Of a stretch of 64,000 nucleotides of DNA, positions 1-11,638 are shown piece after piece. Every line of letters begins with the position of its first letter. Positions within the stretch are counted from its first letter, which is position 1. The stretch covers positions 5,208,001 through 5,272,000 of the forward strand of contig NZ_CP081942.1 in the NCBI RefSeq assembly GCF_020386635.1, read 5' to 3'. Origin of the DNA: Pseudomonas sp. MM211 (lineage in GTDB: Bacteria; Pseudomonadota; Gammaproteobacteria; Pseudomonadales; Pseudomonadaceae). The position numbers and the translations under genes are program-made. The notes under the pieces were generated by a model, which did not search any database, was not told the DNA's origin, and saw only the letters and a program-made list of their open reading frames with translations.

Positions 1-1026
1 GGCATCGGGCTTGGCCAGGCGACGTGCCGTGCTGGCCATTTCTTTGAGTCGTTCGGGGTGCATCAAGACCTCGGTCAGCTGCGCTGCCAGATCGGCAGCG
101 TCAGTGGAGCGTTGTGGCAGAAGGACGGCGGCACCGTCCTTCGCGAGATAGCTGGCATTGCGCGTCTGGTGATCGTCGATCGCGTGGGGCAACGGCACCA
201 GGAAAGCCGGCAGACCGGCAGCAGCCAGTTCACTGACGGTCAGCGCGCCGGAGCGGCAGACCACCAGGTCGGCCCAGGCATAGGCGCGGGCCATGTCGCT
301 GATGAACGGCGCGACTTGCGCTTCGACGCCCACAGCGGTGTAACGTTCGCCAGTCACCGTGGCGTGCTGCTTGCCCGCCTGGTGAAAGACTTCCGGCCGC
401 AGCTCGGCAGATACCTGCGCCAGCGCCTCCGGCAGCAGTTTGTTCAGTGGTTCGGCGCCCAGGCTGCCACCCAGAATCAGCAGACGCGGGCGACGACCGG
501 TCAACGAATCGCGGGGCGTTTCCAGGAACAGTTCCTCGCGCACCGGGTTGCCGGTGGTACGACGCTTGTCCGACGCAGCGAAGGTATCGGGGAAAGCCTC
601 GCAGACCCGGCTGGCGAATGCCACCAGGCTGCGATTGGCGGTACCGGCCACTGCATTCTGTTCGTGAATGATCAGTGGCACGCCGGCCAGTCGCGCAGCC
701 AGGCCGCCCGGGCCGGTTACATAACCACCCATGCCCAACACGCACACCGGCTGCAGCTCACGCACCACCTTGCGCGCCTGGAACAGCGCCTTGAGCAATT
801 GCAACGGCGCCTTGAGCAGCGACAGCTTGCCCTTGCCACGCAGCCCGCTGACGTTGATCAGATGCAGCGGCAGACCGGCAGCCGGCACCAGCTCGTTCTC
901 GATACCGCGCGGCGTGCCCAGCCAGTGCACGCGATAGCCGCGGGCCTGGAATTCACGGGCGCAGGCCAGAGCCGGGAACACATGGCCCCCGGTGCCGCCC
1001 GCCATGATCAGCACATTACCGGCCAT
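1..1026 (-). CDS. murG: MurG, lipid II synthase (3' end cut by window)
   Basis: UDP-GlcNAc:undecaprenyl-PP-MurNAc-pentapeptide GlcNAc transferase, which makes lipid II at the inner face of the cytoplasmic membrane. The frame opens with MAGNVLIMAGGTGGHVFP; the glycine-rich GGTGGH loop at residues 10-15 is the family's N-terminal signature, and an IIHEQNAVAG segment further on is also typical. 342 codons are visible. The family usually has about 355-360, so only the last 15 or so residues lie beyond the left edge. The ATG at 1026 overlaps the end of ftsW by 11 bases, which fits translational coupling in the dcw cluster. No start other than this ATG gives the conserved N-terminus. Confidence 0.96.
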   Translation of the reverse strand, partial: MAGNVLIMAGGTGGHVFPALACAREFQARGYRVHWLGTPRGIENELVPAAGLPLHLINVSGLRGKGKLSLLKAPLQLLKALFQARKVVRELQPVCVLGMGGYVTGPGGLAARLAGVPLIIHEQNAVAGTANRSLVAFASRVCEAFPDTFAASDKRRTTGNPVREELFLETPRDSLTGRRPRLLILGGSLGAEPLNKLLPEALAQVSAELRPEVFHQAGKQHATVTGERYTAVGVEAQVAPFISDMARAYAWADLVVCRSGALTVSELAAAGLPAFLVPLPHAIDDHQTRNASYLAKDGAAVLLPQRSTDAADLAAQLTEVLMHPERLKEMASTARRLAKPDA

Positions 1027-2242
1027 GAGCAGCCTCCTTGCCGGTAGCGGGCTCGGGGAAGTCCGACTCGTCGAATTCGACGTCCTCGTTGCCCAGCTGA
1101 TTGCGCGTTTCCCACTCAATGCGCAGCAGCAGCGCCAGGCTCACGCAGCAGATCACCAGAGAGCTGCCGCCGTAGCTGAGGAACGGCAGCGTCAGACCTT
1201 TGGTTGGCAGCAGGCCGATATTCACACCGATGTTGATCAGGAACTGGCCGATCCACAGGAAGGCCAGGCCAAAGGCTACATAGGCCGAGAAGTATTGCTT
1301 GGCGCGCTCAGCCCACAGCCCGATATACAGGGCACGCACGCTGACGAACACGAACAGGCCGACGGTCGCCAGCGCGCCGACCAGGCCAAGCTCCTCGGCC
1401 AGTACGGAGAACACGAAGTCGGTGTGTGCTTCAGGCAGGTAAAACTGCTTCTGGATGCTATTGCCGAGCCCCACGCCCAGCCACTCACCGCGACCGAAGG
1501 CGATCAGTGCCTGGGTCAACTGGTAGCCGGAACCGTATTGGTCGGCCCACGGGTCGGTGAAGGTGATCAAACGCTGCAGGCGGTATTCCTGGGTCTGCAC
1601 CAGCACGAAGACTGCGCCCACGGCCAAGGCCACCATCAGGCCAAAGCGCAGCAGGCCGACGCCACCGAGGAACAACATGGCCATCGCCGAGCCCATCATC
1701 ACCACGGTGGCGCCGAAGTCAGGCTCCAGCAGCAGCAGAAAAGCCATCGGCAGCAACACCACGAACGGCTTGAAGAAACCGGCCCAGCTCTCACGCACCT
1801 CTTCCTGGCGACGCACCAGGTAACCGGCGAGGTAAATCACCACGAAGACCTTGGCGATCTCCGACGGCTGGATGTTGAAGGCGCCGAAGCCGATCCAGCG
1901 CCGTGCGCCGTTCACTTCACGGCCAATACCCGGCACCAGCACCATGACCAGCAGCGCCAGCGCAGCCAGGAGCAACAACCAGCCGTGGCGCTGCCAGGTC
2001 GCCAGTGGAATCATCAGCACCACACCAGCGGCGCCAAGGCCGATCACCAGGTACACCAGGTGGCGGATCATGTAGTACAGCGGGCTGCCGGTGTTGACCG
2101 CCGCCACTTCGGTGGAGGCCGAGGAGATCATCACCAGGCCGAGACCGAGCAGCGCCAGGCAGCCAGCGAGCATGGGGAAGTCCATGTCCAGGCCACGGCG
2201 GCTGAACAGCGGGGACGGATAAGGGCGCAAGAAGGACAGCAT
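1016..2242 (-). CDS. ftsW: FtsW, septal SEDS peptidoglycan polymerase
   Basis: SEDS-family polytopic membrane protein that polymerises lipid II at the division septum together with FtsI (PBP3). 408 residues from the ATG at 2242, giving an N-terminus MLSFLRPYPSPLF before the first membrane segment. The frame is open further upstream, but that part lies inside murD. About ten hydrophobic segments are visible, and the family signature around GFGAFNIQPSEIAKV is intact, as is the late GLTLPFLSYGGSS motif. Its start overlaps the murD stop by one base (TGATG), so the two are probably coupled. Confidence 0.96.
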   Translation of the reverse strand: MLSFLRPYPSPLFSRRGLDMDFPMLAGCLALLGLGLVMISSASTEVAAVNTGSPLYYMIRHLVYLVIGLGAAGVVLMIPLATWQRHGWLLLLAALALLVMVLVPGIGREVNGARRWIGFGAFNIQPSEIAKVFVVIYLAGYLVRRQEEVRESWAGFFKPFVVLLPMAFLLLLEPDFGATVVMMGSAMAMLFLGGVGLLRFGLMVALAVGAVFVLVQTQEYRLQRLITFTDPWADQYGSGYQLTQALIAFGRGEWLGVGLGNSIQKQFYLPEAHTDFVFSVLAEELGLVGALATVGLFVFVSVRALYIGLWAERAKQYFSAYVAFGLAFLWIGQFLINIGVNIGLLPTKGLTLPFLSYGGSSLVICCVSLALLLRIEWETRNQLGNEDVEFDESDFPEPATGKEAAHGR

Positions 2243-3588
2243 CAGACGAACGCCTCCACGGCCTGGGCGAACAAGCGCCCGCGTTCTTCGAAGTTCTTGA
2301 ACATGTCGAGGCTCGCGCAAGCCGGCGACAGCAGCACCGCGTCACCATTTTGTGCGATAGCTGCAGCTTGCTCGACCGCCGCCTGTAGGCTGTCGACACG
2401 AACGATGTCCACTGCGCCGTCGAGCACCGCAGCCAGCTTGTCGGCATCACGGCCAAGCAGCACCACGGCGCGGCAATGCGCCGCCACCGGTTTGCGCAGG
2501 CTGGAGAAGTCGGCGCCTTTGCCGTCGCCACCGGCGATCAGCACCAGCTTGCCGGCGATGTCATCGCCCAGGCCTTCGATGGCCGCCAGGGCGGCACCGA
2601 CGTTGGTGGCCTTGGAATCATCGTAATAGCTCACGCCTGCACGCTCGCCGACCCACTGGCAGCGATGCGGCAAGCCAGTGAAACCCTTGAGGGTATCGAG
2701 CATGGCATCCATCGGCAGCCCTACAGCGTGGCCGAGCGCCAACGCGGCCAGTGCATTGGACTGGTTATGCGCGCCGCGGATTTTCAGCTCGCGCACCGGC
2801 AACAGTGTCTCGAACTGATAGGCCAGATACTTCTCGCCATTTTCCTCGAGCAGACCGAAGCGCTTGAAGTCAGGTTTACCGAGGCCGAAGCTCCAGCACG
2901 GTACCTGCTCGGCGATCATCGGCCGCGACAGCGGGTCGTCCCGGTTCACCACCACTTGCCGCGCGCCACGGAACACGCGGTGCTTGGCCAGGTGATAGGC
3001 CGGCAGATCGGCATAGCGATCCATATGGTCTTCGCTGATATTCAGGCAGGTAGCCACTTCAGCGTTGAGCAATTCAGTGGTTTCCAGCTGGAAGCTGGAC
3101 AGCTCGATCACATACAGCTCGACGTCATCGGCAAGCAGATCCAGCGCAGGCGTGCCAAGGTTGCCGCCCACGGCGACCTTGCGACCGGCCGCTACAGCCA
3201 TCTCGCCGACCAGAGTGGTCACGGTGCTCTTCGCGTTGGAGCCAGTGATGGCGATGATCGGGGCCTTGGCGGCGCGGGCGAACAGATCGATGTCACCGGA
3301 CAGCTTGGCACCACGCTTCGCCGCTTCCTGCAACGCAGGAGTGGCCACGGCCAGGCCGGGGCTGATCAGCAGTTCGCTGGCACGGCCAAGGAATTCCGCA
3401 TCCAATTCGCCACACCGCACTTCGACCTGCGGGAACTGTTCACGCAAGGTGCTCAGCTCCGGCGGATTGGCACGGGTATCGACCACGGCAAAGCGCATGC
3501 CCTGGCGCGCGAGGTAGCGCACCAGGGACATGCCGCTCTTGCCGAGGCCGACAACGATGCGGAATTGGTCGGAAGCGATCAGGCTCAT
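2242..3588 (-). CDS. murD: MurD, UDP-MurNAc-L-alanine:D-glutamate ligase
   Basis: Cytoplasmic Mur ligase adding D-Glu to UDP-MurNAc-L-Ala. 448 residues, normal for the family. An N-terminal Rossmann-type UDP-binding part (VVGLGKSGMS, residues 12-21) is followed by the ATP loop TGSNAKST at about 115-122 and a C-terminal domain. It lies seven bases downstream of mraY and overlaps ftsW by one base, the conserved order mraY-murD-ftsW-murG. No missing key residue was noticed. Confidence 0.97.
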   Translation of the reverse strand: MSLIASDQFRIVVGLGKSGMSLVRYLARQGMRFAVVDTRANPPELSTLREQFPQVEVRCGELDAEFLGRASELLISPGLAVATPALQEAAKRGAKLSGDIDLFARAAKAPIIAITGSNAKSTVTTLVGEMAVAAGRKVAVGGNLGTPALDLLADDVELYVIELSSFQLETTELLNAEVATCLNISEDHMDRYADLPAYHLAKHRVFRGARQVVVNRDDPLSRPMIAEQVPCWSFGLGKPDFKRFGLLEENGEKYLAYQFETLLPVRELKIRGAHNQSNALAALALGHAVGLPMDAMLDTLKGFTGLPHRCQWVGERAGVSYYDDSKATNVGAALAAIEGLGDDIAGKLVLIAGGDGKGADFSSLRKPVAAHCRAVVLLGRDADKLAAVLDGAVDIVRVDSLQAAVEQAAAIAQNGDAVLLSPACASLDMFKNFEERGRLFAQAVEAFV

Positions 3589-3595
3589 TCGTTCC

Positions 3596-4678
3596 TCAAC
3601 GCAGTTTCAAAGTGGCAAGACCGATCAGCACCAGAATGACGGTGATGATCCAGAAACGAACGATGACCCGCGGCTCGGGCCAGCCTTTCAATTCAAAGTG
3701 GTGATGTATCGGTGCCATGCGGAACACGCGCTTGCCGGTCAGCTTGAAGCTGGCGACCTGGATGATCACCGACAGGGTTTCTATGACGAACACGCCCCCC
3801 ATGATGAACAGCACGATTTCCTGACGCACGATCACCGCGATGGTGCCCAGTGCAGCGCCTAGCGCCAGCGCACCGACGTCGCCCATGAACACCTGCGCCG
3901 GATAGGTGTTGAACCACAGGAAGCCGAGGCCGGCGCCGATCAGCGCGCCGCAGAACACGATCAGCTCGCCTGCGCCCGGTACATAGGGAATCAACAGGTA
4001 TTCGGAGAAATTCACGTTGCCCGACAGGTAGCAGAAGATGCCCAGGGCGCCGCCGACCATGACGGTCGGCAGAATGGCCAGGCCGTCGAGGCCATCGGTC
4101 AGGTTCACCGCATTGCTGGAGCCGACGATGACGAAATAGGTCAGCACCACGAAACCGATGCCCAGCGGGATGCTGACATCCTTGAGCAACGGCACGATCA
4201 GGGTGGTTTCCACCGGCGTCTGCGCCGTCATATAAAGGAAGATCGCCGCGCCCAGGCCGAATACCGACTGCCAGAAATATTTCCAGCGGCTCGGCAGGCC
4301 GCGCGAATCTTTCTCGATCACCTTACGGTAATCATCGACCCAGCCAATGGCGCCGAATAGCAGGGTGACGATCAGTACCACCCACACGTAGCGGTTGCTC
4401 AAATCCGCCCACAGCAGGGTGCTGACGGCGATTGCCGAAAGGATCAGCGCACCGCCCATGGTCGGCGTACCCTTTTTCGACAGATGCGACTGCGGGCCGT
4501 CGTTGCGCACGGCCTGACCGATCTGCCGAATTTGCAGGGTACGGATCATCCAGGGGCCCAGGAACAGCGACAGTGTCAGCGCCGTGAGCACGCCGAGAAT
4601 CCCGCGCAGCGTCAGGTACTGAAAGACCGCGAAGCCCTTGTGGAACTGTTGCAGATACTCTGCCAGCAGCAGCAGCAT
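3596..4678 (-). CDS. mraY: MraY, phospho-MurNAc-pentapeptide translocase
   Basis: Integral membrane enzyme transferring phospho-MurNAc-pentapeptide to undecaprenyl phosphate to give lipid I. 360 residues, the standard length. Catalytic landmarks are present: the DD pair at 115-116 (WVDDYRKV), NLTDGLDGL at 192-200 and the HHH motif at about 325-327. About ten transmembrane segments. The start codon directly abuts the murF stop. Confidence 0.97.
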   Translation of the reverse strand: MLLLLAEYLQQFHKGFAVFQYLTLRGILGVLTALTLSLFLGPWMIRTLQIRQIGQAVRNDGPQSHLSKKGTPTMGGALILSAIAVSTLLWADLSNRYVWVVLIVTLLFGAIGWVDDYRKVIEKDSRGLPSRWKYFWQSVFGLGAAIFLYMTAQTPVETTLIVPLLKDVSIPLGIGFVVLTYFVIVGSSNAVNLTDGLDGLAILPTVMVGGALGIFCYLSGNVNFSEYLLIPYVPGAGELIVFCGALIGAGLGFLWFNTYPAQVFMGDVGALALGAALGTIAVIVRQEIVLFIMGGVFVIETLSVIIQVASFKLTGKRVFRMAPIHHHFELKGWPEPRVIVRFWIITVILVLIGLATLKLR

Positions 4679-6058
4679 TTAGTGACTCTCCCCGCTATCG
4701 CCACACAGTGCGACCACGACGTTTTCCATCGCGGCGCTGCGTGAACCTTTAATTAGAATGGTGCTGTCGCCGGGCTCGGCGCGTACCGCATCGATCAGCG
4801 CGGCCTGGTCGGCGAAGTGCCGGCCAGCGGAACCAAAAGCCTGTACGGCGTGTTTCATCTGTGGCCCGACTGCATACAGAGCGTCCACCTTGCCGAGCGC
4901 ATATTCGCCGACCTCACGGTGCCCCTGCTCTGACCACTCGCCCAGTTCACCGATATCACCCAGCGCCAGTACCTTGCGCCCGGAGAAACCGGCAAGAATA
5001 TCGATGGCAGCGCAGATCGAAGCCGGGTTGGCGTTGTAGGTATCGTCAATCACCCGTGCGCCGTTCTGCGCCAATTGCGCGACGGCACGCCCTTTGACCG
5101 GCAGCAAGCTTTCGAGACCGTTCTTGATGGCTACCAGCGGCACCGCCAAGGCATGGGCGGCAGCGGCCGCAGCCAAGGCATTGGCGACGTTGTGCTCACC
5201 CAACAGGTTCAGTTGCACGCGCGCCTGGCCATCATGGCAATACAGGCTGAAAGCCGAGCACCCACGAGGGTCGCGGCTCAATTCGCTGGCATGGAAATCA
5301 GCAGATGCATCACGCAGGGCAAAACTCAGCACCCGGCGCCCGGCCGCACGCTTGACCCAGCGCTCGAAGGCCACGTCATCGCGGTTAAGCACGGCGACGC
5401 CACCTTCGGCCAGCCCTTCAAGGATTTCACCCTTGGCCAGCACGATGTTCTCGGGCCCACCGAATTCACCCACATGAGCGCTACCGGCGTTGGTAATGAT
5501 CGCCACGTGAGGCTGAGTCAGGCCGACGGTGTAGGCGATCTCGCCAATACCGGAAGCACCGAGTTCGATCACCGCGCCCTTGTGCTCTGGAGCCAGCTCC
5601 AGCAGGGTCAACGGCACGCCAAGTTGGTTGTTCAGGTTGCCACGGGTGGCCAGCACGGTGCCGCCCAGATCCATGAAAGCAGCGCGCAGGATGCTGGCGA
5701 GCATTTCCTTGACCGTGGTCTTGCCACTGGAGCCGGTCACGGCCGCCAACGGGCCGCCGTAGGCCTGACGATTCAATGCAGCCAGTTGGCCAAGTGCCAG
5801 TGTCGTATCGCCAACCACCAGCTGTGACAGCGCAACATCTGGTACTTCACGCTCGACCAGCGCAGCCACGGCGCCCTTGGCAGCGACCTGCGCCAGGTAG
5901 TCATGGCCGTCGAAACGCGGGCCGCTCAGGGCGATGAACAATTGGCCCGGCACGATGCTGCGGCTATCGGTGCTGACGGCATCGAAAGCGCGATCTTCGC
6001 CAACCAGGCGGCCATTCAATGGCCCGGCCACTTCGCTCAAACGCAGTGCCTTAAGCAT
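4679..6058 (-). CDS. murF: MurF, UDP-MurNAc-tripeptide:D-Ala-D-Ala ligase
   Basis: Adds D-Ala-D-Ala to UDP-MurNAc-tripeptide, completing the soluble precursor. 459 residues. The ATP-binding loop TGSSGKTT lies at 108-115, and IDDTYNANPAS in the C-terminal half is a MurF hallmark. The start overlaps the end of murE by eight bases. Substrates come from MurE and the product goes to MraY, both neighbours. Confidence 0.97.
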   Translation of the reverse strand: MLKALRLSEVAGPLNGRLVGEDRAFDAVSTDSRSIVPGQLFIALSGPRFDGHDYLAQVAAKGAVAALVEREVPDVALSQLVVGDTTLALGQLAALNRQAYGGPLAAVTGSSGKTTVKEMLASILRAAFMDLGGTVLATRGNLNNQLGVPLTLLELAPEHKGAVIELGASGIGEIAYTVGLTQPHVAIITNAGSAHVGEFGGPENIVLAKGEILEGLAEGGVAVLNRDDVAFERWVKRAAGRRVLSFALRDASADFHASELSRDPRGCSAFSLYCHDGQARVQLNLLGEHNVANALAAAAAAHALAVPLVAIKNGLESLLPVKGRAVAQLAQNGARVIDDTYNANPASICAAIDILAGFSGRKVLALGDIGELGEWSEQGHREVGEYALGKVDALYAVGPQMKHAVQAFGSAGRHFADQAALIDAVRAEPGDSTILIKGSRSAAMENVVVALCGDSGESH

Positions 6059-7513
6059 GTGCCGCCTCCCATGCCGCGAGTGCGCGAGCCGCTTCCTGCA
6101 GATCGGAGAACGGCTGACGCACGCCGTCGATTTCCTGGTAGTCCTCGTGGCCCTTGCCAGCCAGCACCACCACGTCGCCCACTGCGGCTTCGCCGATCAG
6201 TTCAGCGATGGCACGGCCACGACCATGGACGAAACGCACTTGATCCGCGCTGCGCAAACCGCCACGGATATCCTCGAAAATCTGCTCGGGTGCCTCGCTG
6301 CGCGGATTGTCGTCGGTAACCAGCGTGGCATCGGCCAGGCGCTCGACGACTTCGGCCATCAGCGGACGCTTGCCGCGATCACGATCACCGCCGCAGCCGA
6401 ACAGGCACAGCAGGCGACCGGTGACATGTGGGCGCAACGCACTCAGTACTTTTTCCAGGGCGTCCGGGGTGTGGGCGTAATCGACCACCACCAGCGGTGC
6501 CTGCTGACCACCCAGACGCTGCATGCGCCCGACCGGCCCCTGCAGACGCGGCAGGGTCTTGAGAATCTCGTCCAGCGGGTAGTCCATGGCCACCAGCGCA
6601 CCGACCACCGCCAGCAGATTGCTGAGGTTGAAGCGCCCCAACAACGAGCTGCGCAGGCTGCCTTCGCCACGCGGCGTGACCAATGTGGCGCGCACGCCCT
6701 GATCATCGAAATGGATGTCGCGGCAGAACAGGTAGGCGCTTTGATTTTCCAGGCTGTAACCGATCAGGCGCGACTCGCGCTCTTCCTCGGCCAGTTTGCG
6801 ACCTACGGCGTCATCCAGATTGATCACCCGGCTACGCAGGCTCGGCCAGGCGAACAGGGCCGACTTGGCAGCCTGATAGGCCTCCATCGAGCCGTGATAG
6901 TCCAGGTGATCGCGCGACAGGTTGGTGAACACCGCCACGTCGAAGTCCAGCGCGGCGACACGACCTTGATGCAGACCGTGGGACGATACTTCCATGGCGA
7001 TCGCCCGGGCACCGTTCTTCTTCAGCCCGGCCAGGGTCGCCTGCACGCCGATAGGATCGGGCGTGGTGTGCAGCCCCTGAGCCAGGGCGCCATAGAAACC
7101 GTTGCCGAGGGTGCCGACGATGCCGCAAGGCTCGCCGAGCAGATCCAGTGCCTGAGCCAGCAATTGGCTGACGCTGGTTTTACCGTTGGTGCCGGTGATG
7201 CCGACCATGTGCAGGCCACGGCTCGGCTCGCCATAGAAGCGTCCGGCAATCGCCGACAACTGCCCTGCCAGCCCCTTGATGGCGACCAGCTCGGCGCTCT
7301 CGGCGGTCATTGGCAGGGAACCGTCGATTTCGTAGGCAACCGCAGCAGCACCACGGGAAATCGCGTCGGCAATGTGCACGCGGCCATCCTGACGAGTGCC
7401 GGGCACGGCCAGGAACAGATCGCCCGGACGCACCTGACGGCTGTCCAGGGTCAGCTCACGGATCAGTACGCCGCTGCTTGCCTGAGGCAACAACTGGTTC
7501 AATGGCATGGGCA

Positions 7514-7514
<1 letters not shown>
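6051..7514 (-). CDS. murE: MurE, UDP-MurNAc-dipeptide:meso-DAP ligase
   Basis: Adds the third residue to UDP-MurNAc-L-Ala-D-Glu. 487 residues with the ATP loop GTNGKTS at 108-114. A DNPR motif near residues 402-405 is the established signature for meso-diaminopimelate rather than lysine, consistent with a Gram-negative wall. Two in-frame ATGs lie two codons apart (MPMPL); the first, at 7514, abuts the ftsI stop and is used here, but initiation two codons later is equally possible. Confidence 0.96.
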
Positions 7515-9539
<2,025 letters not shown>

Positions 9540-9543
<4 letters not shown>

Positions 9544-10486
9544 CGCAGCTTCTCCGCGACACGCATGACGGCGCTGCGCGAGCGAGGGTTGGCCTTGAGC
9601 TCGGCTTCGGAAGCAAACTGCGGCTTGCCGATCAGCTTCAGGCGCGGTTCGAAGGCCTTGGGAATGATCGGCAAGTCGCGGGGCAATTTGTCCATTTCGC
9701 CCTTGGCGTGCTTACGCATGAACAATTTGACGATGCGGTCTTCCAGGGAGTGAAAGCTGATCACGACCAGACGACCACCAACTTCCAGGCTTTCCAGCGC
9801 GGCATCGAGACCACGTTCCAGGTCACCCAGCTCGTTGTTGACGTGAATGCGCAGGCCCTGGAAAGCTCGGGTAGCCGGATTCTTGCCCTTCTCCCAGGCG
9901 GGATTGGCCACGGTCAGTACCTGAGCCAGATCGGCGGTACGCTCGAACGGCTGCTCGGCACGACGTGCTACCACCGCGCGAGCCATACGCTTGGCAAAAC
10001 GCTCTTCGCCGTATTCCTTGAAGACCCGGGCGATTTCGTCGGCATCGGCAGTGGCAATGAACTGCGCTGCACTGACGCCACGCGTCGGATCCATGCGCAT
10101 GTCCAGAGGGCCGTCATTGAGGAAGCTGAAGCCGCGTTCGGCGTCGTCCAACTGCGGGGACGACACACCCAGATCCAGCAGCACGCCACTGGCCCTACCG
10201 GCGAGATCGCGGACAGCGAGCTCATCAGCAAGTTCCGCAAAGCTTCTCTGCACAACGACAAAGCGGCCGTCTTCGGCCGCTAGCGTATTTCCAGTCGCGA
10301 TTGCGAGAGGTCCTTATCGAACCCCAGCAAGCGACCGCCTGGCCCGATCCGATCAAGGATCAGCCGGCTGTGCCCCCCTCGCCCGAATGTACCGTCCACA
10401 TAGCAGCCATCCGCACGCAGCGAGAGGCCTTCGACGGCCTCCTCGAGCAGTACAGTGATATGGCGGAAGGTAGAGGTCATATTCAC
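9540..10486 (-). pseudogene. rsmH: RsmH (MraW), 16S rRNA m4C1402 methyltransferase, apparent frameshift
   Basis: SAM-dependent N4-methyltransferase acting on C1402 of 16S rRNA in the P site. The N-terminal frame (start 10486, [21 protein letters not shown]) carries the SAM motif [12 protein letters not shown], then stops at about 10280. The rest, with [20 protein letters not shown] and the C-terminal [10 protein letters not shown] segment, continues in another frame to 9540. Adding one base at about 10308-10310, where CC follows the codon for Asp in FDKD, restores an uninterrupted protein of about 315 residues reading FDKDPLAIATG across the junction. That matches the family length. A missing base in a C run is likely to be a sequencing error, but a real lesion cannot be excluded because rsmH is dispensable in E. 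coli. The stop overlaps the ftsL start. Confidence 0.9.
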
Positions 10487-10938
10487 AGGATCAGGTCACG
10501 TAAGTCATCGGAAAGAGCACCCGGTTGCTTGATGGCGGCCAGATCGGCGTCAGCCACGGCATTCCAGGAATCCTCATCCCACAGTTGAAATTTATTTAGC
10601 TGCCCTACCAACATCGCGCGCTTATCCAGCTTGGCGTACTCGCGCAGACGCGGTGGAACCAGAAAACGACCACTACCGTCCAGCTCGAGATCGACGGCAT
10701 TACCAATCAGCAAACGCTGCAGGCGGCGGTTTTCCTCACGGAAGGACGCCAGCTCACGCAGCTTGTTTTCGATGATTTCCCACTCCGGCAGCGGATAGAC
10801 ACAAAGGCAGGGATCGATGGCATCAATGGTAACGATGAGCTGGCCAGCCGAACGCGACACGAGCTCGTCCCGATACCGGCTAGGCATCGCGAGTCGCCCT
10901 TTGGCGTCGAGACTTATGGCGTTAGCTCCGCGAAACAC
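10483..10938 (-). CDS. mraZ: MraZ, transcriptional repressor of the dcw cluster
   Basis: AbrB-like DNA-binding protein that binds repeats upstream of its own operon. 151 residues starting at GTG 10938 ([19 protein letters not shown]), with the two tandem MraZ half-domains each holding the DxxGR core (DAKGR near residue 13, DGSGR near 90). A purine-rich AAGGGG sequence lies upstream of the GTG. It is first gene of the cluster, and its last codons overlap the rsmH start. Repeats that fit its own binding site lie 43-66 bases upstream. Confidence 0.96.
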   Translation of the reverse strand: MFRGANAISLDAKGRLAMPSRYRDELVSRSAGQLIVTIDAIDPCLCVYPLPEWEIIENKLRELASFREENRRLQRLLIGNAVDLELDGSGRFLVPPRLREYAKLDKRAMLVGQLNKFQLWDEDSWNAVADADLAAIKQPGALSDDLRDLIL

Positions 10939-10980
10939 TGTTGCGTTTCCCCTTAATTAGCCATCTGCATCCAAAAAAAC

Positions 10981-11004
10981 CCACTTCATGCCACTTTTCA
11001 CCAC
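10981..11004 (-). promoter_or_regulatory. MraZ-box operator: three GTGG repeats with 10-bp period
   Basis: On the minus strand GTGG occurs at 11004-11001, 10994-10991 and 10984-10981, so the repeats are exactly 10 bp apart and lie on one face of the helix. MraZ of other bacteria is known to bind short G-rich direct repeats spaced by one helical turn upstream of mraZ. The array lies just after the predicted transcription start and before the mraZ GTG, a good place for autorepression. The assignment is inferred from pattern and position. Confidence 0.75.
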
Positions 11005-11012
11005 CGGAGCAC

Positions 11013-11042
11013 ACTATAGGAACGCGCATACCCCACCGTCAA
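11013..11042 (-). promoter_or_regulatory. sigma-70 promoter of mraZ/dcw cluster
   Basis: Minus strand: -35 TTGACG (11042-11037), 18-base spacer, -10 TATAGT (11018-11013). Both hexamers are near consensus. Predicted start of transcription is near 11005, placing the MraZ boxes at the beginning of the transcript. Confidence 0.75.
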
Positions 11043-11242
11043 GGCGCGCCAGAACGGAAAAGTCCTTATAGAACGGAGATTTAGCGGATAAAGGAGGGAG
11101 TGTGACAGAGGTATCGGAGCGATAGTCGGGGTAAAAACAAGCACATACAGAAGCCTGACCCACAAACTTAAAGTAGTTTGTTAAGAGTAAGATCTTTTCG
11201 GTATTAGAAACGAGAGGATGGAGCGCAAAGCGAAAGGAGGTG

Positions 11243-11597
11243 GAGAGTCGATCTATAAGCCGGGTTCTGTCGAGGACAGTCATTCCTCTACGACGGACAT
11301 CACTGTACGTCTTTAGCAACCTACCCGGTTCCAGCGCGGGCCACGCCAATGGAACCCTATTTGGTCTTGCTCCGAGTGGGGTTTGCCTAGCCACGGACTG
11401 TTACCAGCCGTGCGGTGCGCTCTTACCGCACCTTTTCACCCTTACCGGCGCCGAAGCGCTTAGGCGGTTATTTTCTGTGGCACTTTCCGTAGGCTCACGC
11501 CCCCCAGGCATTACCTGGCACTCCGCCCTATGGAGCCCGGACTTTCCTCCCCCACACTTCGCGAACGAAGCACGGCAGCGACTGTCCGATCGACTCT
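11243..11597 (-). ncRNA. rnpB: RNase P RNA (type A)
   Basis: Catalytic RNA that removes 5' leaders from pre-tRNAs. The minus strand shows the universal blocks: GAGGAAAGTCCGGGCTCC near the 5' end, AGGGTGAAAAGGTGCGGTAAG in the middle, and CGACAGAACCCGGCTTAT near the 3' end. The last is complementary to the opening block, closing the core pseudoknot. The 5' AGAGTCGATC and 3' GATCGACTCT ends pair to form P1. About 355 nt, as expected for Pseudomonas. Exact ends are set by the P1 helix and could move by a few bases. Confidence 0.96.
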
Positions 11598-11606
11598 CCG
11601 CCGACT

Positions 11607-11636
11607 AGGGTAACCGCTGGGGCACCGCGAGAACAA
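11607..11636 (-). promoter_or_regulatory. Probable rnpB promoter
   Basis: Minus strand: TTGTTC (11636-11631), 18-base spacer, TACCCT (11612-11607). The predicted start lies 7-10 bases on, matching the mature 5' end at 11597. Moderate match to sigma-70 consensus; supported mainly by its position. Confidence 0.55.
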
Positions 11637-11638
11637 GT

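Larger units (their letters stand above)
10939..11242. other. Intergenic region mraZ-rnpB
   Basis: This 304-base non-coding stretch holds the mraZ promoter and MraZ boxes in its mraZ-proximal 100 bases. The rnpB-proximal part is AT-richer and includes an inverted repeat ACAAAC-8-GTTTGT at about 11162-11181 without a convincing U-tract, so it is not a clear rnpB terminator. Possible coding frames here run into rnpB or the promoter and show no known family. Confidence 0.6.

Noticed and set aside
992..2626. 544-codon plus-strand frame antisense to ftsW/murD
   Set aside because: Same artefact: rich in His, Gln and Arg, no recognisable domain, opposite conserved cell wall genes.
11014..11394. 126-codon minus-strand frame between rnpB and mraZ
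   Set aside because: It overlaps the 3' part of rnpB and the mraZ promoter and has no recognisable protein features.
11240..11608. Open frames over the RNase P RNA region
   Set aside because: The DNA matches conserved rnpB blocks end to end; coding potential on either strand is incidental.
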